Assembly (NCBI GenBank): GCA_907163375.1
Contig: CAJQUW010009236.1
Coordinates: forward strand, 248,001 to 312,000
Direction of reading: 5' to 3'
From: Prostheceraeus crozeri
Taxonomy: Eukaryota; Platyhelminthes; Polycladida; Euryleptidae
DNA: 64,000 nt
Made by a program: the position numbers and the translations under genes. Under the pieces are notes generated by a model, which worked only from the letters and a program-made list of their open reading frames with translations, did no database searches and was not told the DNA's origin. How positions within the stretch are numbered: the first letter of the stretch is position 1; each line of letters starts with the position of its first letter. Below, piece after piece: positions 1-10,850 of this stretch.

Positions 1-937
1 ACGAAATTGTGTAAAATCAAACACTTGTGTTAAAACGTTGCGTTTATGACGATCATTGATGGCATTCCCAAACCCTACCTTGCAATTGACGGCGTCTTTT
101 TGAAAGACATCAAACTTTTGGAGTCTCTCCCAAATTTTTATTACTAAATAGTAAATTTCATTTTACCGAGCCCGCCTGCAGAAAAAACCACGTTGTTTTG
201 TGAACAGCTGAGGAGAAGCTTGGAAAGAAAATGCTAGTTTGCTATAACAAACCATTGTTGCTGTACTAATGCTCCTTGGTGGATCTGGTTGATTATTTTA
301 CATTGTTAAATCTGAGATTACTTGAGTGCAAATAGTGACTAGATTTCTTGATGGTCACAATGATATGTCTTGATTCATTTAGATGTCGAATATTTTTGCA
401 CTTGGGTGGAATATTCTGAGCTGATTCTGAGCATGATTCCGTGCTACACAAGCGACAGCTTGTTGGATTGAATCCAAATGGGCTGTCAAAGATTTGCCTG
501 ATATTCTGATGTCTGAATGACATTTACTCGTCTGTCATGCATATGGGAGATCTCAAATATCAGTGCGTTGTTCTTCTCAATGAGTAGGGAGTATTTTTTG
601 ATACCTACCGTAACTGAAGATTTGGATCGTGCGTAGTGTTTTAATTGTTTTGCTATTGTCGATGAACTTATTACTCATGTTCAAAATAACGTATGTTTTG
701 TTTTGATTTTCTGGATGGAAATTTATTTCACTCATGAAAAATGCTAGGTTTCCACAAGTCAACCTGAACATCTGAAATTTTCTTCTAAGCATTTTTATTT
801 TGAGTGTGACGTAGGACTAGATGCGTGACTTGTGGCAGAAATGAGAAGTCCTGTTTTGATGGTCCAAAGAAACCGAGTAGGGGCCTAACTGATAGTAAAG
901 AGTAACATCACGGTGAACAGGAGACTGTAAGTCATAT
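1..937. other. No gene recognised
   Basis: AT-rich sequence with only short incidental reading frames on the - strand (for example 293-523 and 577-792) that show no domain or signal peptide. LSM4 exon 1, which must carry the start codon, could lie in this region or further upstream, but I found no convincing ATG followed by a splice donor. Confidence 0.4.
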
Positions 938-1097
938 TTGTTGAATGAAATTTTCTCACCTTTTTTACTTTTCGCGTTAAGTCAAAAAGTTGAAATTAAA
1001 ATATATGTACAACCCTTGTACATATGCTTTTACCTTAAACTTTTTAACATAACGCGAAAAATATAGGAGAGAAAGTTTCAAGAATTTTTATTCAACC
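938..1097. repeat. Imperfect palindrome, foldback repeat
   Basis: Two arms of about 75-80 nt meet almost without a loop at GTACAACCCTTGTAC (about 1008-1022). Both arms carry TTCGCGTTA, AAAAAGTT and ATATGTAC in inverted order, and the outer ends (TTGTTGAAT and ATTCAACC) also pair. Identity is roughly 80% with a few indels. It looks like an old MITE or foldback element. No target duplication is evident. Confidence 0.6.
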
Positions 1098-1218
1098 AAG
1101 ATAATAAAAACTTCCAGAATTTTAGAGCGACTTATACATGACGAAATAGCGATGACTTTCGTTCAGTCAAGTTATTCATTTTGCAGTCGATTGACATATC
1201 TTTGACAAAATAGAAAAT

Positions 1219-1312
1219 GTCACCTCCCCCATGCGTGGATCTTAGTCAGTGCTGGCGTAGTCCTATAATTTTATTTAAGGTGCTCTTTTTTTTAGTCCAG
1301 ATGCCTTTCCTA
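1219..1312 (-). repeat. SINE body relic, same family as 10100-10297
   Basis: Read on the - strand this matches the body of the SINE at about 10100-10297. Shared blocks are the CATCCGGGCTAG-like motif, the run of A, the GTCAGCAC-like block and GCATGGGGAGTGGTGAC. The tRNA-like head is not readable here. The assignment rests on this one pairwise match inside the window. Confidence 0.5.
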
Positions 1313-3420
1313 CTTATTTCTAAAGACACTTTCGAGATCTAACAATGGAGGAATGGTGCTGTGTTTCCAATTTATTTTCCTTTTTCATAGGCTTTTGCTA
1401 TGAAATGCAAATTCAAAATATATACTATGTAGGTGACTGATTGAAGGCTTTATTCGAAGACTTGGAGGATCTTAGTTCTAGTAGTGTCCTAGTCGCAGTC
1501 CTATCACAGAGATGTGAACTTTTCCTATTTCACAGGATGACCTGATTTCCAGACAGCTTTGATGACTTCTAAAAAATCAAAATGATGTAATATGCAATAA
1601 ATATTTGGGGTTTAAGATGGAAGGAGTGGGTTTTTTGAGTGGAAACTTCATCTTGCCAACGCTCGAACGCACAATATTGAGCCCAAATAAGATGCTTTAG
1701 AAGTAACTTTTAAAATACTTGCTAGCTATCTCGACTCCAACTTTCTAGCACTTGATACAGGCCTATGTGTAAGTATATTGACAACTAGGTTTTATTTTTT
1801 GAACGGAGGAATTGGTCTTTGACTGAGTAATTATGGCAGAAATAGGCTTTAGTCCAGGACCTTCACTTTTTATAGCAGTGGAGCGTCACTGTGGATGTCA
1901 GCAACCTGGAGGGGATCCACTAGTAAGGCATTTGATATCAGCATCTTGAGGGCGCTCCTTGCTGAATCAATTGACAAAGGACTACCATATTTCTCAAAAA
2001 AAAAGAAATCATGCACAAACGCCACAAAATTGAGTGAAGTAACGATCAGTGAAGTAACGATTCGATTCCAACAAGATTTTCGATAGTAAGGGCCGACTTT
2101 TGACAATGACTGTATGAAAAGATTTTGTTATTCAAATTTTTCTATTTATTCCATACTTTCAGTCAGATGTCTTTACATCTCCGCTATGCCTACATTGCCA
2201 AAGAGTGCAAAATTTTAGTTGGATATTTTTGTCAGTCCTTCGAATCTTTTATATCCTGACTTAGTCAAACGTTTTATTTGACCTACGGTTTCATTGATGT
2301 GTGAATGTACCCTTATAGGAGATCAATATTTCGGCGGTTGTTCACCTTCAAAAATTTCTGAGAACTAGTTGATTTTCGATAAACCTTCCTCAATATGATT
2401 CCGAAAGAAATCACAATTGTCCTCTATTATCGCGGATTCAGCCTATTTCCACTAAGCTTGAGTGAACCAAATCTGAGACGGAGTGGTTATTCCGACGGAA
2501 AATGACGTGCGAATAGCCAATTTAATATAGTGAGGTTAATCACACGTGCCTTCGCGTCTTAATCGGTACATGGGGCTTGCTCACGCATCGCTGCTTGGAA
2601 ATAACTGGGCCACTGATGCGCGGTTATTCGTTTGAATAATTATCTCATTCCAATCCGTTGTTGGCACGCAAAGCGTTGTGCAAGGTACTACTTCTCATCA
2701 CAAAATTCTTTATTTCCATTTTTTCTCTGTTCAAAATGGGCGTTATATACTCACGACAGTTCACAAGCGTCCTCTTTAACTAGATTATCCTTTGTGACAC
2801 CTCGACGTTTGCTGTGGTGAAGCAGTGATGCACTTCACAGCACTCCAGAGGTCCTATCGGTACTCGATCGTTTTAGATCTGATACCTCAGCTTCTTGGAA
2901 TCTCGTGGTATTCACTCGAATTCTCCTGATTTGCCGTCAACAAATACGAATCATGTTTCTGTTAATGCAGTTCTCTCCTGAGCAATTGTAGCCGGAAAAT
3001 ATTGTAGCAGGCGACAAAACGAAGAATATCGAGCCGCATGTAACTTTTTCATTGTGGATGTCTGATTCCGTAACTACCCGGAGTTTCACTGTATTAAGTG
3101 AAACTCTACGGAAAATCTGAAAGGCTATTCAAAAAGTGTAACTTGTTGTCACCTGTGTTTTTCCAAGAGAAGCAAATCGATTTCTTTATTAATGGAGATT
3201 GGAAGGTGTTTTTATGTCATATATGATAGTTATAGATCATACCTTTGACTGCTTTCAGTCTCTTAAGTCCATAGATATTGCTACTTGTATGCCCAGCAAT
3301 ATGTAATTCATTTACTTATCCTTTCAAAGGTTAACCAATTTGACTTCTTGGCAGTTTTGAAACTCCAAGAATTTCCTTTAATTCGAGGTATTTTATTGGG
3401 TCGATTAATACGTAATATGG
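1313..3420. other. No gene recognised
   Basis: No domain, RNA or clear repeat seen. A 15-bp direct duplication (AGTGAAGTAACGAT twice, about 2034-2062) is the only local structure. Overlapping frames at 1870-2106 on both strands do not resemble protein. Confidence 0.4.
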
Positions 3421-3606
3421 TGTGGAGAATACCAAAATACGTGAGTTGAGTTAAGACGTCTGTATATTTCCGTAGGTACGAGTGTGTGGGATGTCAGTCT
3501 CGCTGGCGAGATGTTTTTGTCCGCTAGCGAGCAGTGACATAATGGGGAAAACATAAACGCATAGGGAAGAGTAGGAGAGAGAGGGAAAGAGACCACAATA
3601 GCCACA
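3421..3606 (-). repeat. 3' LTR of the Gypsy element
   Basis: 186 bp, TGTGGAGAATACC to CAATAGCCACA as read on +, matching 7543-7727. A run of nine C at 3612-3620 (poly-G on the element strand) just inside it is the expected polypurine tract priming plus-strand synthesis. Confidence 0.95.
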
Positions 3607-3694
3607 ATTGTCCCCCCCCCTAAGAAGGCGGAGCCTAAGAGAAGGTCACACGCTTTCGCAAAACACGAATTGTAGGCCTACTGTCAGGGGAAGA

Positions 3695-5300
3695 TTAATC
3701 GAAGGCGGCATTTCGTTCTTCATTGGTAGTAACAAATTTTTGAAGCGGAATTTTTGGTAACCTTGGAGGTGGAGCCGTAGGATGAAACGCGGCAGGTTTC
3801 AGTCTTTCCAGGGCTACCTGGTCAGTAGACCCGTCAGGCTTCTCGATCACGAAGAAATGAGGAAGGCGCTGCACGACTTTAAAAGGACCAGCATAAGGTG
3901 CTTCTAAAGGTCGGACCCGGTCAATTAGAATCCACACATGAGAGCAATCAGTTAAAGATGTTGGGATAGCCGGTTTCACAGATCGGTGATGATGGCCGTA
4001 AGAGAGTGAGCTGAAGTCTATCTGCGACATGTGACGGGCAAGAGTCTCAACATACTTTGTCGAAAATTCTTGCTTCTGTTTGCCGTCAGTCAGAATTTGT
4101 TGTGGCATCAGTAAAACATTGCCATTGACTGCAGTGAATGGAGAAATCCCATCTACTGAGGGCAAACAACGGAAAGCCAGGAGAACAATTGGAAATGAAG
4201 ATAACCAGTCTTTCTTTCTAGCTATGAGAGAAGATTTAAGACTTCGATGAGCGCGTTCAATCATGCCGTTGGATTGAGGCCGGTATGCTGTTGTCCGGAT
4301 ACGATGGAAACCAATGAGGGTGGACAGTTCTTGAAAAAGTTCGGATTCAAACTGACGCCCCAGAGGAACCCCGAAGCTAGAAACCCAAGTGTTCATAAAC
4401 TTCTGAGCGATGTCTGTGCAGAAATATATGACGTTGGAGCAGCTTCGAGCCAACGTGTAGCTCGATCGATGAAAGTGACAAGATATCGATACTGTGGAGT
4501 ACTCATGTCTGAATCTGATTTGGAGGGTTGAAGAGGTCCGACTATGTCCATGTGAACTTTTTCAAATCGAGAAGTTGCAGGAAGTTCGAATTGAGAGATG
4601 GCAGTCTTAGTATGCTTATGTATTTTAGCTTGTTGGCAGGACAAGCATTCGCGGCACCAAGTTTTTATATCCTTCTCCATAAAAGGCCACATGTAGCGTG
4701 CTTTGATCAGGCGGTTTGTTGCTGTGATACCAGGATGGGAAAGTTGATGAAGTTGATCGAATATAGGCTTTCGGCAGAGTGCGGGCAGAAACGGGCGTGG
4801 AGCAACCATTGAAAGATCACAAAGTATGTTGTTTCCACTCGCGAGGGTGTGTGGCTTCAGAGAAGTTTGGCTAGAAACTTCAGCGTCGTTCTTTTGATGA
4901 AGGGTGATTGTTTCTAGATCAAAGATGTGTGAGCGGACAGCATTGACGCGTGACAGGGCATCGGCGACAACATTTTCGGCATCAATGATGAATCTTGCAC
5001 TTCCGACGTATTCGAGGAGGAAGGAGAGCTGTCGCTGTTGCCTGTCGCTCTTGGCCGGTACAGTACTTGAAAATGCAGTAACAAGGGGCTTGAGATCAGA
5101 GAAGAGAACACACTGCCGACCTTCAATGATCGGTTTGAAATGATGTACTGCCAAGTATGCAGCTAAGAGTTCACGATCATAGGTTGAGTAACGTTGCTGA
5201 GGTGGATTCAATTTCTTGGAGAAAAATCCAACTGGAGCAGGAGAACCGGACTGAATCTGGTGCAAGGCGGCGCCAACTGAGTGTTGGGAAGTATCGGTGA
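3695..5300 (-). pseudogene. Gypsy pol: RNase H and integrase
   Basis: After the frameshift near 5340 the RNase H domain is readable ([36 protein letters not shown]). The integrase zinc domain follows (SHPGITATNRL with CRECLSCQQAK), then the first catalytic Asp in VHMDIVGPLQ. A second frameshift lies near 4420. The frame beginning about 4453 carries WVSSFGVP and runs straight into LGRQFESELF. Family members have about six residues, including the second catalytic Asp (usually TSDRG or TTDQG), between these blocks. The last catalytic Glu is present in NGMIERAHRSLK. Integration activity is therefore lost. Confidence 0.92.
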
Positions 5301-6829
5301 CCAGCTGAAAGTAGTGAGATTCCGGATCGGTGTCGAAGTGATACTGACGAGGCTAAGGAGTCTTTAGTGTCAGTAAAGGCTTTTAGAATTTCATCTGTCC
5401 ATTCAAATTTAGATGGATCACCTTGAGAAATAGTTAGCAGATCAAAGAGAGGGGCAGGTAGTTCGGCATATTTAGGAATGAATCGACGATAAAATCCAAT
5501 CATGCCAAGGTAACGGCGAAGTGCGTTTGAATTTTGAGGCGTTGGGTAGTTCTGTATCTCGGACGATCGATCAGTTAATGAAGAAACACCTTCTTTAGAA
5601 ATATCAAAGCCGAGGAAATCAACAGAGGATTTGGCGAATGAACACTTCTTGAACGAAACACGAATGCGATTTCGAGCGAGGATATCAAAAACCGTCTGGA
5701 GATGTTTGCGATGCTGCTCCTTAGATTCAGAAGCAATCAAAATGTCATCAATATGAATGAATACAAAATCTAGTTCGTGGAAAAGGTTATCCATGTAACG
5801 TTGAAAAGTTTGTGCAGCATTTTGTAATCCAAATGGCAGGAACAAATACTCAAAGAGTCCGAATAGTGTGGTGATGGTTGTCTTAGGAATATCAGCAGGT
5901 GAAAGGGGTATTTGATTGTAGGCGCGAACCAAATCAATGACACTGAACACTGATTTACCATGTAGATTTAAACTGAACATGTTGATAGTGGGAATTGGAT
6001 ATCTATCCGGCTTAGTTATAGAATTCAGCGCACGATAATCACCGACCGGTCTCCATCCGTCAGCAGTCTTTTTCGGGACGAGGTGAAGAGGAGAAGCCCA
6101 TGAACTATTTGAGGGGCGAATGTTACCTTCGTTGAGAAGCGTCTGGAATTCACGCTTCGCGACCAGCAGTTTTTCCAAGTTCAGCTAACGCGGCCGAGAA
6201 AAGACTGGGCAAGCATTATCTGTGTCGATCACGTGTAGTGTTGGACTCACAGGCGCGCGCGCGTCAACCACAGGATCGGATCTCAGGCGTGTAACGTAGT
6301 CTGCTAAGATGCTGTGAATCGCAGCAGGCAGTCTGGGAATATCCATTGAGATGACGTAAATGGTCCGTATTGAGGTAGTAGGAGCGTCAAGCAGGCGCGC
6401 TCGTAGGGAAGTTTCAGTGTCAAGGAGCGTGCGCGAGTTAAGATCAATCATCAGACGATGATGTTTAATGAAATCTGCGCCAAGGATCGGTTGTGAGACG
6501 TCAGCAATAATAAAGGTCCATCGGTAGGAGCGACGTAAGGCTGGCAATGAAAATGGAATATTCAATTCACCATGCACGTGAATGCGTATGCCATCTGCTG
6601 TAGTAAGACACACGTTTGAGGGATGAAGGCGAGCGTGAGTCACAGTTCTGAGAGGCAGGAGGGAAACCGAGACACCACTATCGACTAGCAGTGAAACTTT
6701 GCGAGATGCAGGAAAAATAGCTGCGACCTCAAGAATAGGCGGCAGATGATCGGTCGCTACACACACCTGTCTTTCTAGTTTCCCGGTGTCGGAGAAGCCG
6801 GGCGAGAAGAATTCTGGAGAGAACAACAA
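5177..6829 (-). pseudogene. Gypsy pol: protease and reverse transcriptase
   Basis: The aspartic protease active site is LLVDSG (DSG in place of the commoner DTG), about 50 residues into the frame. An in-frame TAG at 6187-6185 then separates protease from reverse transcriptase; frame and sequence continue on both sides, so this is a simple nonsense change. The RT part has the [38 protein letters not shown] and [13 protein letters not shown] blocks. The catalytic YXDD box reads HIDD ([11 protein letters not shown]), so Tyr has become His. The frame is lost near 5340 at the entry to RNase H. Confidence 0.93.
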
Positions 6830-6834
6830 GATTT

Positions 6835-7537
6835 GTTAGGCCACTTACACCATGGCTTACAGTACTTCGCACGTTGGCCGAAGTATAAGTGAGAACGACA
6901 TACTTGAGGCCGTTGGTCGGGATGAAAAGGTAGAACACTCAACGGGACTCCTTACTTTCGAATAGTTCCACCCATACGGTCATGTCCATAAAGTCGAATT
7001 GGCGATTTCTCACCCCGAATGGCAAAAACGGTTTCCTTGTTGAGGAGAGGTATGAGCTCGTCAGCTAGGGAACCAAGTTGTTGTAGACTTAGAGATTTTT
7101 GTGACGCGATGAACAGGTGTAATGCTATCTGGGAGGGCTTGCAGGAACTTGTGTCGAACTAGGTCGTCTCCAATCCCAAGTTTTCCAGCAGTTCTAGAGA
7201 TTTCGTTAAGAAATGCTGAAGGGCGGCCATGTAAGGTCGACGTCGAAATAAGTTTCTCGAACAGTTCGGGTTTTGTACGTTCGTGCTCGGCGAGAATAGC
7301 TGACTTGAGAATATTGAAGTCTTTGGAATCGAGTACTTCGGGTGAAAGGGTAGCGATGAGATCTGGAGGAAGAGCAGCGAGGGCATGGAAATAGCGAGTA
7401 CCCGAGTTAGAAATGCGTGCTATATGAAACTGCGCTTCGAGTATTTGAAACCAGGACGACGCGGTCTCAGTAGAAAATTTTGGAGACTTAACACCGATAT
7501 GATGAACAGCGGATGCAGATTCTTCCATAGGGCTCAT
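6835..7537 (-). pseudogene. Gypsy gag with CHCC zinc box (frameshifted)
   Basis: This encodes the capsid/nucleocapsid polyprotein of the element. The first 140 or so codons from ATG 7537 give an intact capsid-like segment (WFQILEAQF near the start, LLQALPDSI-like motif as KFLQALPDSI near the end). A one-base shift near 7110 breaks the frame. In the neighbouring frame it continues as SQKSLSLQQLGSLADEL and reaches a nucleic-acid-binding box at 6900-6847 with spacing CX2HX9CX3C (C at 6900-6898, H at 6891-6889, last C at 6849-6847), which contains the FG..A..C..PC-like pattern. The frame is also open upstream through the LTR, which I take as chance. Confidence 0.88.
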
Positions 7538-7542
7538 CAATT

Positions 7543-7727
7543 TGTGGAGAATACCGAAATACGTGAGTTGAGTTAAGACGTCTGTATATTTCCGTAGGTA
7601 CGTGAGTGTGTGTGTCAGTTTCGCTGGCGAGATGTTTTTGTCCGCTAGCGAGCAGTGACACAATGGGGAAAACATAAACGCATAGGGAAGAGTAGGAGAG
7701 AGAGGGAAAGAGACCACAATAGCCACA
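7543..7727 (-). repeat. 5' LTR of the Gypsy element
   Basis: 185 bp, about 97-98% identical to 3421-3606 in aligned bases. The expected primer binding site directly inside (7542 downward) reads TTGATGAGCCCTATGG. This resembles, with several mismatches, the tRNA-Trp-type site I recall for CsRn1-like elements. The gag ATG falls inside it, only 5 nt from the LTR, so the leader is essentially absent. Confidence 0.93.
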
Positions 7728-8416
7728 ATACCATGGGTCGATCGGAAAGCTACAAACAATATAGAGATCTTCCTGTTTTATTTAACATAGGAGCCTTCCC
7801 CTACCTTAACTTCTATTAAAGTATTGTAAAGCTGAGAAAGCATTAGGAGACTGACGTATGATTATAATGCAAGTATCTCACGAAGGGACCAATCAACTTA
7901 TACCTATATGATACACTGGTATATGGTACAATTTATGATAGATTATATATTATAGATTTGTTTCGTGTGATACCCGAATTTTAAAGTATTGACTTGAATC
8001 ATATGAAATTCATGGTTTAGCATCTATGTAATGTGTGAACCTTGAAATGGTGGCATGCATTGCTTTAACTCGCTCGTTTCCGCTTTTTTATATTTTAACT
8101 TCTCAAATATTTGAGGATCACGAATTTTGCAGATATTTGCGATGCTAAACTAATCAGATGTACTGAGAAGTTACTTATGAGTGCTAAAGAAGATCGATCA
8201 TATTAATTTGTGCATAGAATGCAATTCATATAAGAAATAGCCTATAGAAAAATTATTTCTTTCATCGCAAAAAAGAAGATGCTGCTTTAAGTTAATTATG
8301 AATCATTATTATAAAAGAAATCACTTTAAAGTTGCTATTTTGATGTATTTGTGAAATTGTGTTATTCAGTTCTATTTATCTTCAAGTATTTGAATAGACC
8401 CGGCATCATTGAATTA
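7728..8416. other. AT-rich gap, nothing recognised
   Basis: About 690 bases between the Gypsy element and the next MITE, with no reading frame, RNA or repeat that I can support. Confidence 0.4.
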
Positions 8417-9096
8417 TCAGTTGTAGGAGCCAGGGTAAGCCAGATGGGCGGTTTTAATGTGAAGACATTTCAGTTTCTCTCATCTAATGCATTTGACATG
8501 CCATCTTCATGCATGATCACGTCATGAATTCTCTGACACAGAATGACACACATGACAATCGTACCGGTACCGGAACGTCTCAAGGAACACAAGAGGAATG
8601 TATGAAACTTTGCCACGTCGTTGGAGGTTGACAACCATGTAATGAACAGCGGCCACAATATCGACTGGGAGCGCTGTTAGACTCTTGATCGACGCATCGT
8701 CAAGGAATCCTTGTGGTCGATGAAACATGGAAGTGTCAACAAGGTTGATTGCGATACTGGATCGGTTATGACAGAAGTTCCTTGAGACTTGATCACTCCC
8801 GCTTTCAACGTTCTTTTTCTGCTCACTTTTTAGACGTTAATTTCATTTTACTTTTGTCATGTACTAAGTATTATTAGTTTTAACGTATTATTGTGATGTC
8901 TTAGTCTTAGATATGTAGATGTATCTCTTGTGAATCTCTGACTTTTCATGAACGATTGCCCTGTGTGTCATTTTGTGTCAGCGAATTCACAACGTGATCA
9001 TGCATGCGCGTGGCATGTCAAATACACTGGATGAGGGAAAATGAAATTTTTTCACATTAAAACCGCCATCTGCTTTACCCTGGTTCCTACAACTGA
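8417..9096. mobile_element. Long-TIR MITE, TA target duplication
   Basis: 680 bp bounded by inverted repeats of about 165 bp (8417 to about 8585, and about 8930 to 9096). Outer ends read TCAGTTGTAGGA and TCCTACAACTGA and are flanked by TA on both sides (8415-8416, 9097-9098). Paired internal blocks include GGCGGTTTTAATGTGAA, TTTGACATGCCA, GCATGATCACG and TGACACA. There is no transposase. The TA duplication and short length suggest a non-autonomous Tc1/mariner-superfamily element. Short frames inside (8470-8728, - strand) are incidental. Confidence 0.85.
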
Positions 9097-9159
9097 TAGG
9101 TATCTTCAAGCATGATTGCAAAGCAAGGAATATTTGCAATCACCCAAAGAATCAAGCAA

Positions 9160-9810
9160 ATAGGAACTTACTTGCTTGTACTTGAATGCGCTTGACCACC
9201 TCAAGTGATCGTGGCGGTCCTGGGCACGGACAAAGTCGGGCAGCGGGAAGGCGTCTTGCACTTGGGAAATCCATGTATAAGCCGCGATCGGCCGCGCGGG
9301 GACTCCAACCATGCGTCGAGGACCAGACGATGCTTCTAAAGTTTTTCTTGCTGGAATAGGCGGGTTGGAGTGAGCAACGTGGCCCAGAAGGCGAAATCGA
9401 CGTTAGCGAATGATGGTGGAGATTTTGCGTGGATTCCCGAACCTCGAGCAAACTTTTTCATTCGTGATGTGGTTGTACCAGCGAATACCTAGAATGTTGC
9501 GAAGACTGGAGCAGTGAAAAGCGTCAACACGCCGGGTTAGAGCAACCGGAAGTCGCTAAGTCTCACAGCCCGTAGAACGCAGGCATTCAATATTCGATGC
9601 TTCGTTGGGGCACAAACTTTTCTGCTTCGCCAAACTTTTGAATCGATTGAAAGCTGACCGAGCACAATTAAGAATTAATTTATTTCACTGTCTACCGTAC
9701 ATTCCCTAGAAATCCGGGTCCCGAGGTAGATGAAGTTGTCGGTCATTTCGATGCGGACTGAGTTCACTATCAGATCATTCGCTGGTGATGGTGTGCAACT
9801 AGGAAAAAAC
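9160..9810 (-). pseudogene. Non-LTR retrotransposon RT C-terminal relic
   Basis: The - strand reads as the C-terminal part of an endonuclease/reverse-transcriptase polyprotein. MTDNFIYLGTRIS lies at about 9760-9710, then a decayed gap. From about 9580 a single frame carries GCET*RLPV, RRVDAFHCSSLRNILGIRW, ITNEKV and FRLLGHVAHSNPP, interrupted by two stop codons (a W-to-stop in the GCETW box and one before RRFRLLGHV). The YLG...GCETW...LR.ILGI.W...LGHV series is the standard tail of LINE polyproteins of this type. The 5' part is missing, as expected of a truncated insertion. Confidence 0.85.
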
Positions 9811-10099
9811 ACAAAAATGATTACTTAAATGCGCCATTACCACTTATAAAAAATGATGAGCAGTTTTTGCCTAACATTTGAATTTCTGGCACTCTTTTCG
9901 ATATTCGTGGTGTAAAGGATGATCATGATGTGCTTCTCGTCTTCATATTTATAAACACTCATATTGAAGTGCCTCTAAAATTCTCATAGAATTGACCGTC
10001 CAATGGACCAACTTTTGGTGAAAAGTTTGAAAGTATGCTAAAACTAAAAGTAACAAGAGAGAAGATCGGGTGGCTTCGTTTTTAAGAGAATTGAATGAA

Positions 10100-10297
10100 T
10101 GATGGTTTAACGTCACCACTCCCCATGCTGGGAGCTTGGACGGTGCTGACATAGTCAGAGTTTTATCTGTAGCATTGTGATATTTTTCTAGCCCGGATGC
10201 CCATCCTGATGACTTTCAATGACTCTCGGTGCTCGACCTCTGTACCAAAAGATCGCTAGACCAAGCACTTAATCACTGTGCCAGGGAGATCACAAAC
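10100..10297 (-). repeat. tRNA-derived SINE
   Basis: On the - strand the 5' head carries a polymerase III A box-like TGGCACAGTGATTAAGTGC (about 10283-10265) and, about 40 nt on, a B box-like AGGTCGAGC (about 10239-10231). The intervening GGTCTAGCGATCTTTTGGTACAG also fits a tRNA-like head. The body contains GATGGGCATCCGGGCTAG and ends near GCATGGGGAGTGGTGACG. The body is shared with 1219-1312. A mutated B box suggests an old copy. It lies about 190 bp upstream of LSM4 exon 2. Confidence 0.7.
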
Positions 10298-10485
10298 GTG
10301 GACAAGATTAAAATGCATCAAGGTCTGAATCGCCGCCACTCCCAGCCTCGGCATAGATGAGGTTAATGAGGGGAACATGAGTAATCTTATACATGGCATG
10401 GATTCGGAAACTGATATTGCTGACACGATTTCTTGATAGCATGATTGAAGTGTGTTAACTAATAAAATCCATATCATCCTTTCAG

Positions 10486-10527
10486 TTACCGTTATCATTA
10501 CTGAAGACTGCGGTCAACCACCCTATG
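10486..10527 (+). CDS. LSM4: LSM4, exon 2 (residues 2-15)
   Basis: This encodes the N-terminal helix of U6 snRNA-associated Sm-like protein LSm4, LPLSLLKTAVNHPM, identical in pattern to animal LSm4 proteins except Val where Gln is common. It is 42 nt, preceded by the acceptor TTTCAG and followed by the donor GTAAGT, phase 0 at both ends. The initiator Met must come from an upstream exon ending in ATG at the splice site. That exon was not identified. LSm4 is one of seven subunits of the LSm2-8 ring, which binds the U6 snRNA 3' end for splicing, and of the LSm1-7 ring, which promotes decapping and mRNA decay in the cytoplasm. Confidence 0.95.
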
Positions 10528-10850
10528 GTAAGTGATAAAATGTTTTGTACATTTTGCTTTATTCCACCGCACTTTGCAGAAATACTGAATGGAACGTACA
10601 AAAAAGCCGTACAAAAGGAAAAAGTCTATTCAATGACATTGATTCAATATCGATTTTTTAAGCATTCATCACGATTATAAGTACAGAATATTCATCGTTA
10701 TTGATCAAAATAGTCATTAATAATAGAATGCCATTACTCCATTCATGTGCAGTACACTAGTAGGCTATTCTAACTGGTTTGAAGCAGGGTTGGACGGTAA
10801 AAGCCACCTCCGTTTTTTTTGCCACCCTCTTTTAAGCAAAACTGATAGAG

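Larger units (their letters stand above)
3421..7727 (-). mobile_element. Gypsy LTR retrotransposon, CHCC-Gag (CsRn1/Boudicca-like) type, degenerate
   Basis: A complete but inactive Ty3/Gypsy element of 4.3 kb lies on the - strand. Order from its 5' end: LTR (7727-7543), gag, protease, reverse transcriptase, RNase H, integrase, a poly-G polypurine tract (read as C at 3612-3620) and LTR (3606-3421). The LTRs are about 185 bp, begin TG and end CA, and differ by about three substitutions and two small indels. Gag has a CX2HX9CX3C box instead of CCHC, a hallmark of the CsRn1/Kabuki/Boudicca group. Pol is broken by a nonsense codon, at least two frameshifts and deletion of an integrase catalytic residue. 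Flanking 5-mers (TATGG and ATACC) are not a target duplication. Confidence 0.95.

Noticed and set aside
4247-5143. Several + strand frames over the Gypsy pol region
   Set aside because: They are antisense shadows of the - strand integrase and RNase H coding sequence.
8377-9110. TATCTTCAAG on both sides of the 8417-9096 MITE as a longer target duplication
   Set aside because: The left copy is about 30 bp away from the element end, so it is not at the junction. The adjacent TA pair explains the ends better.
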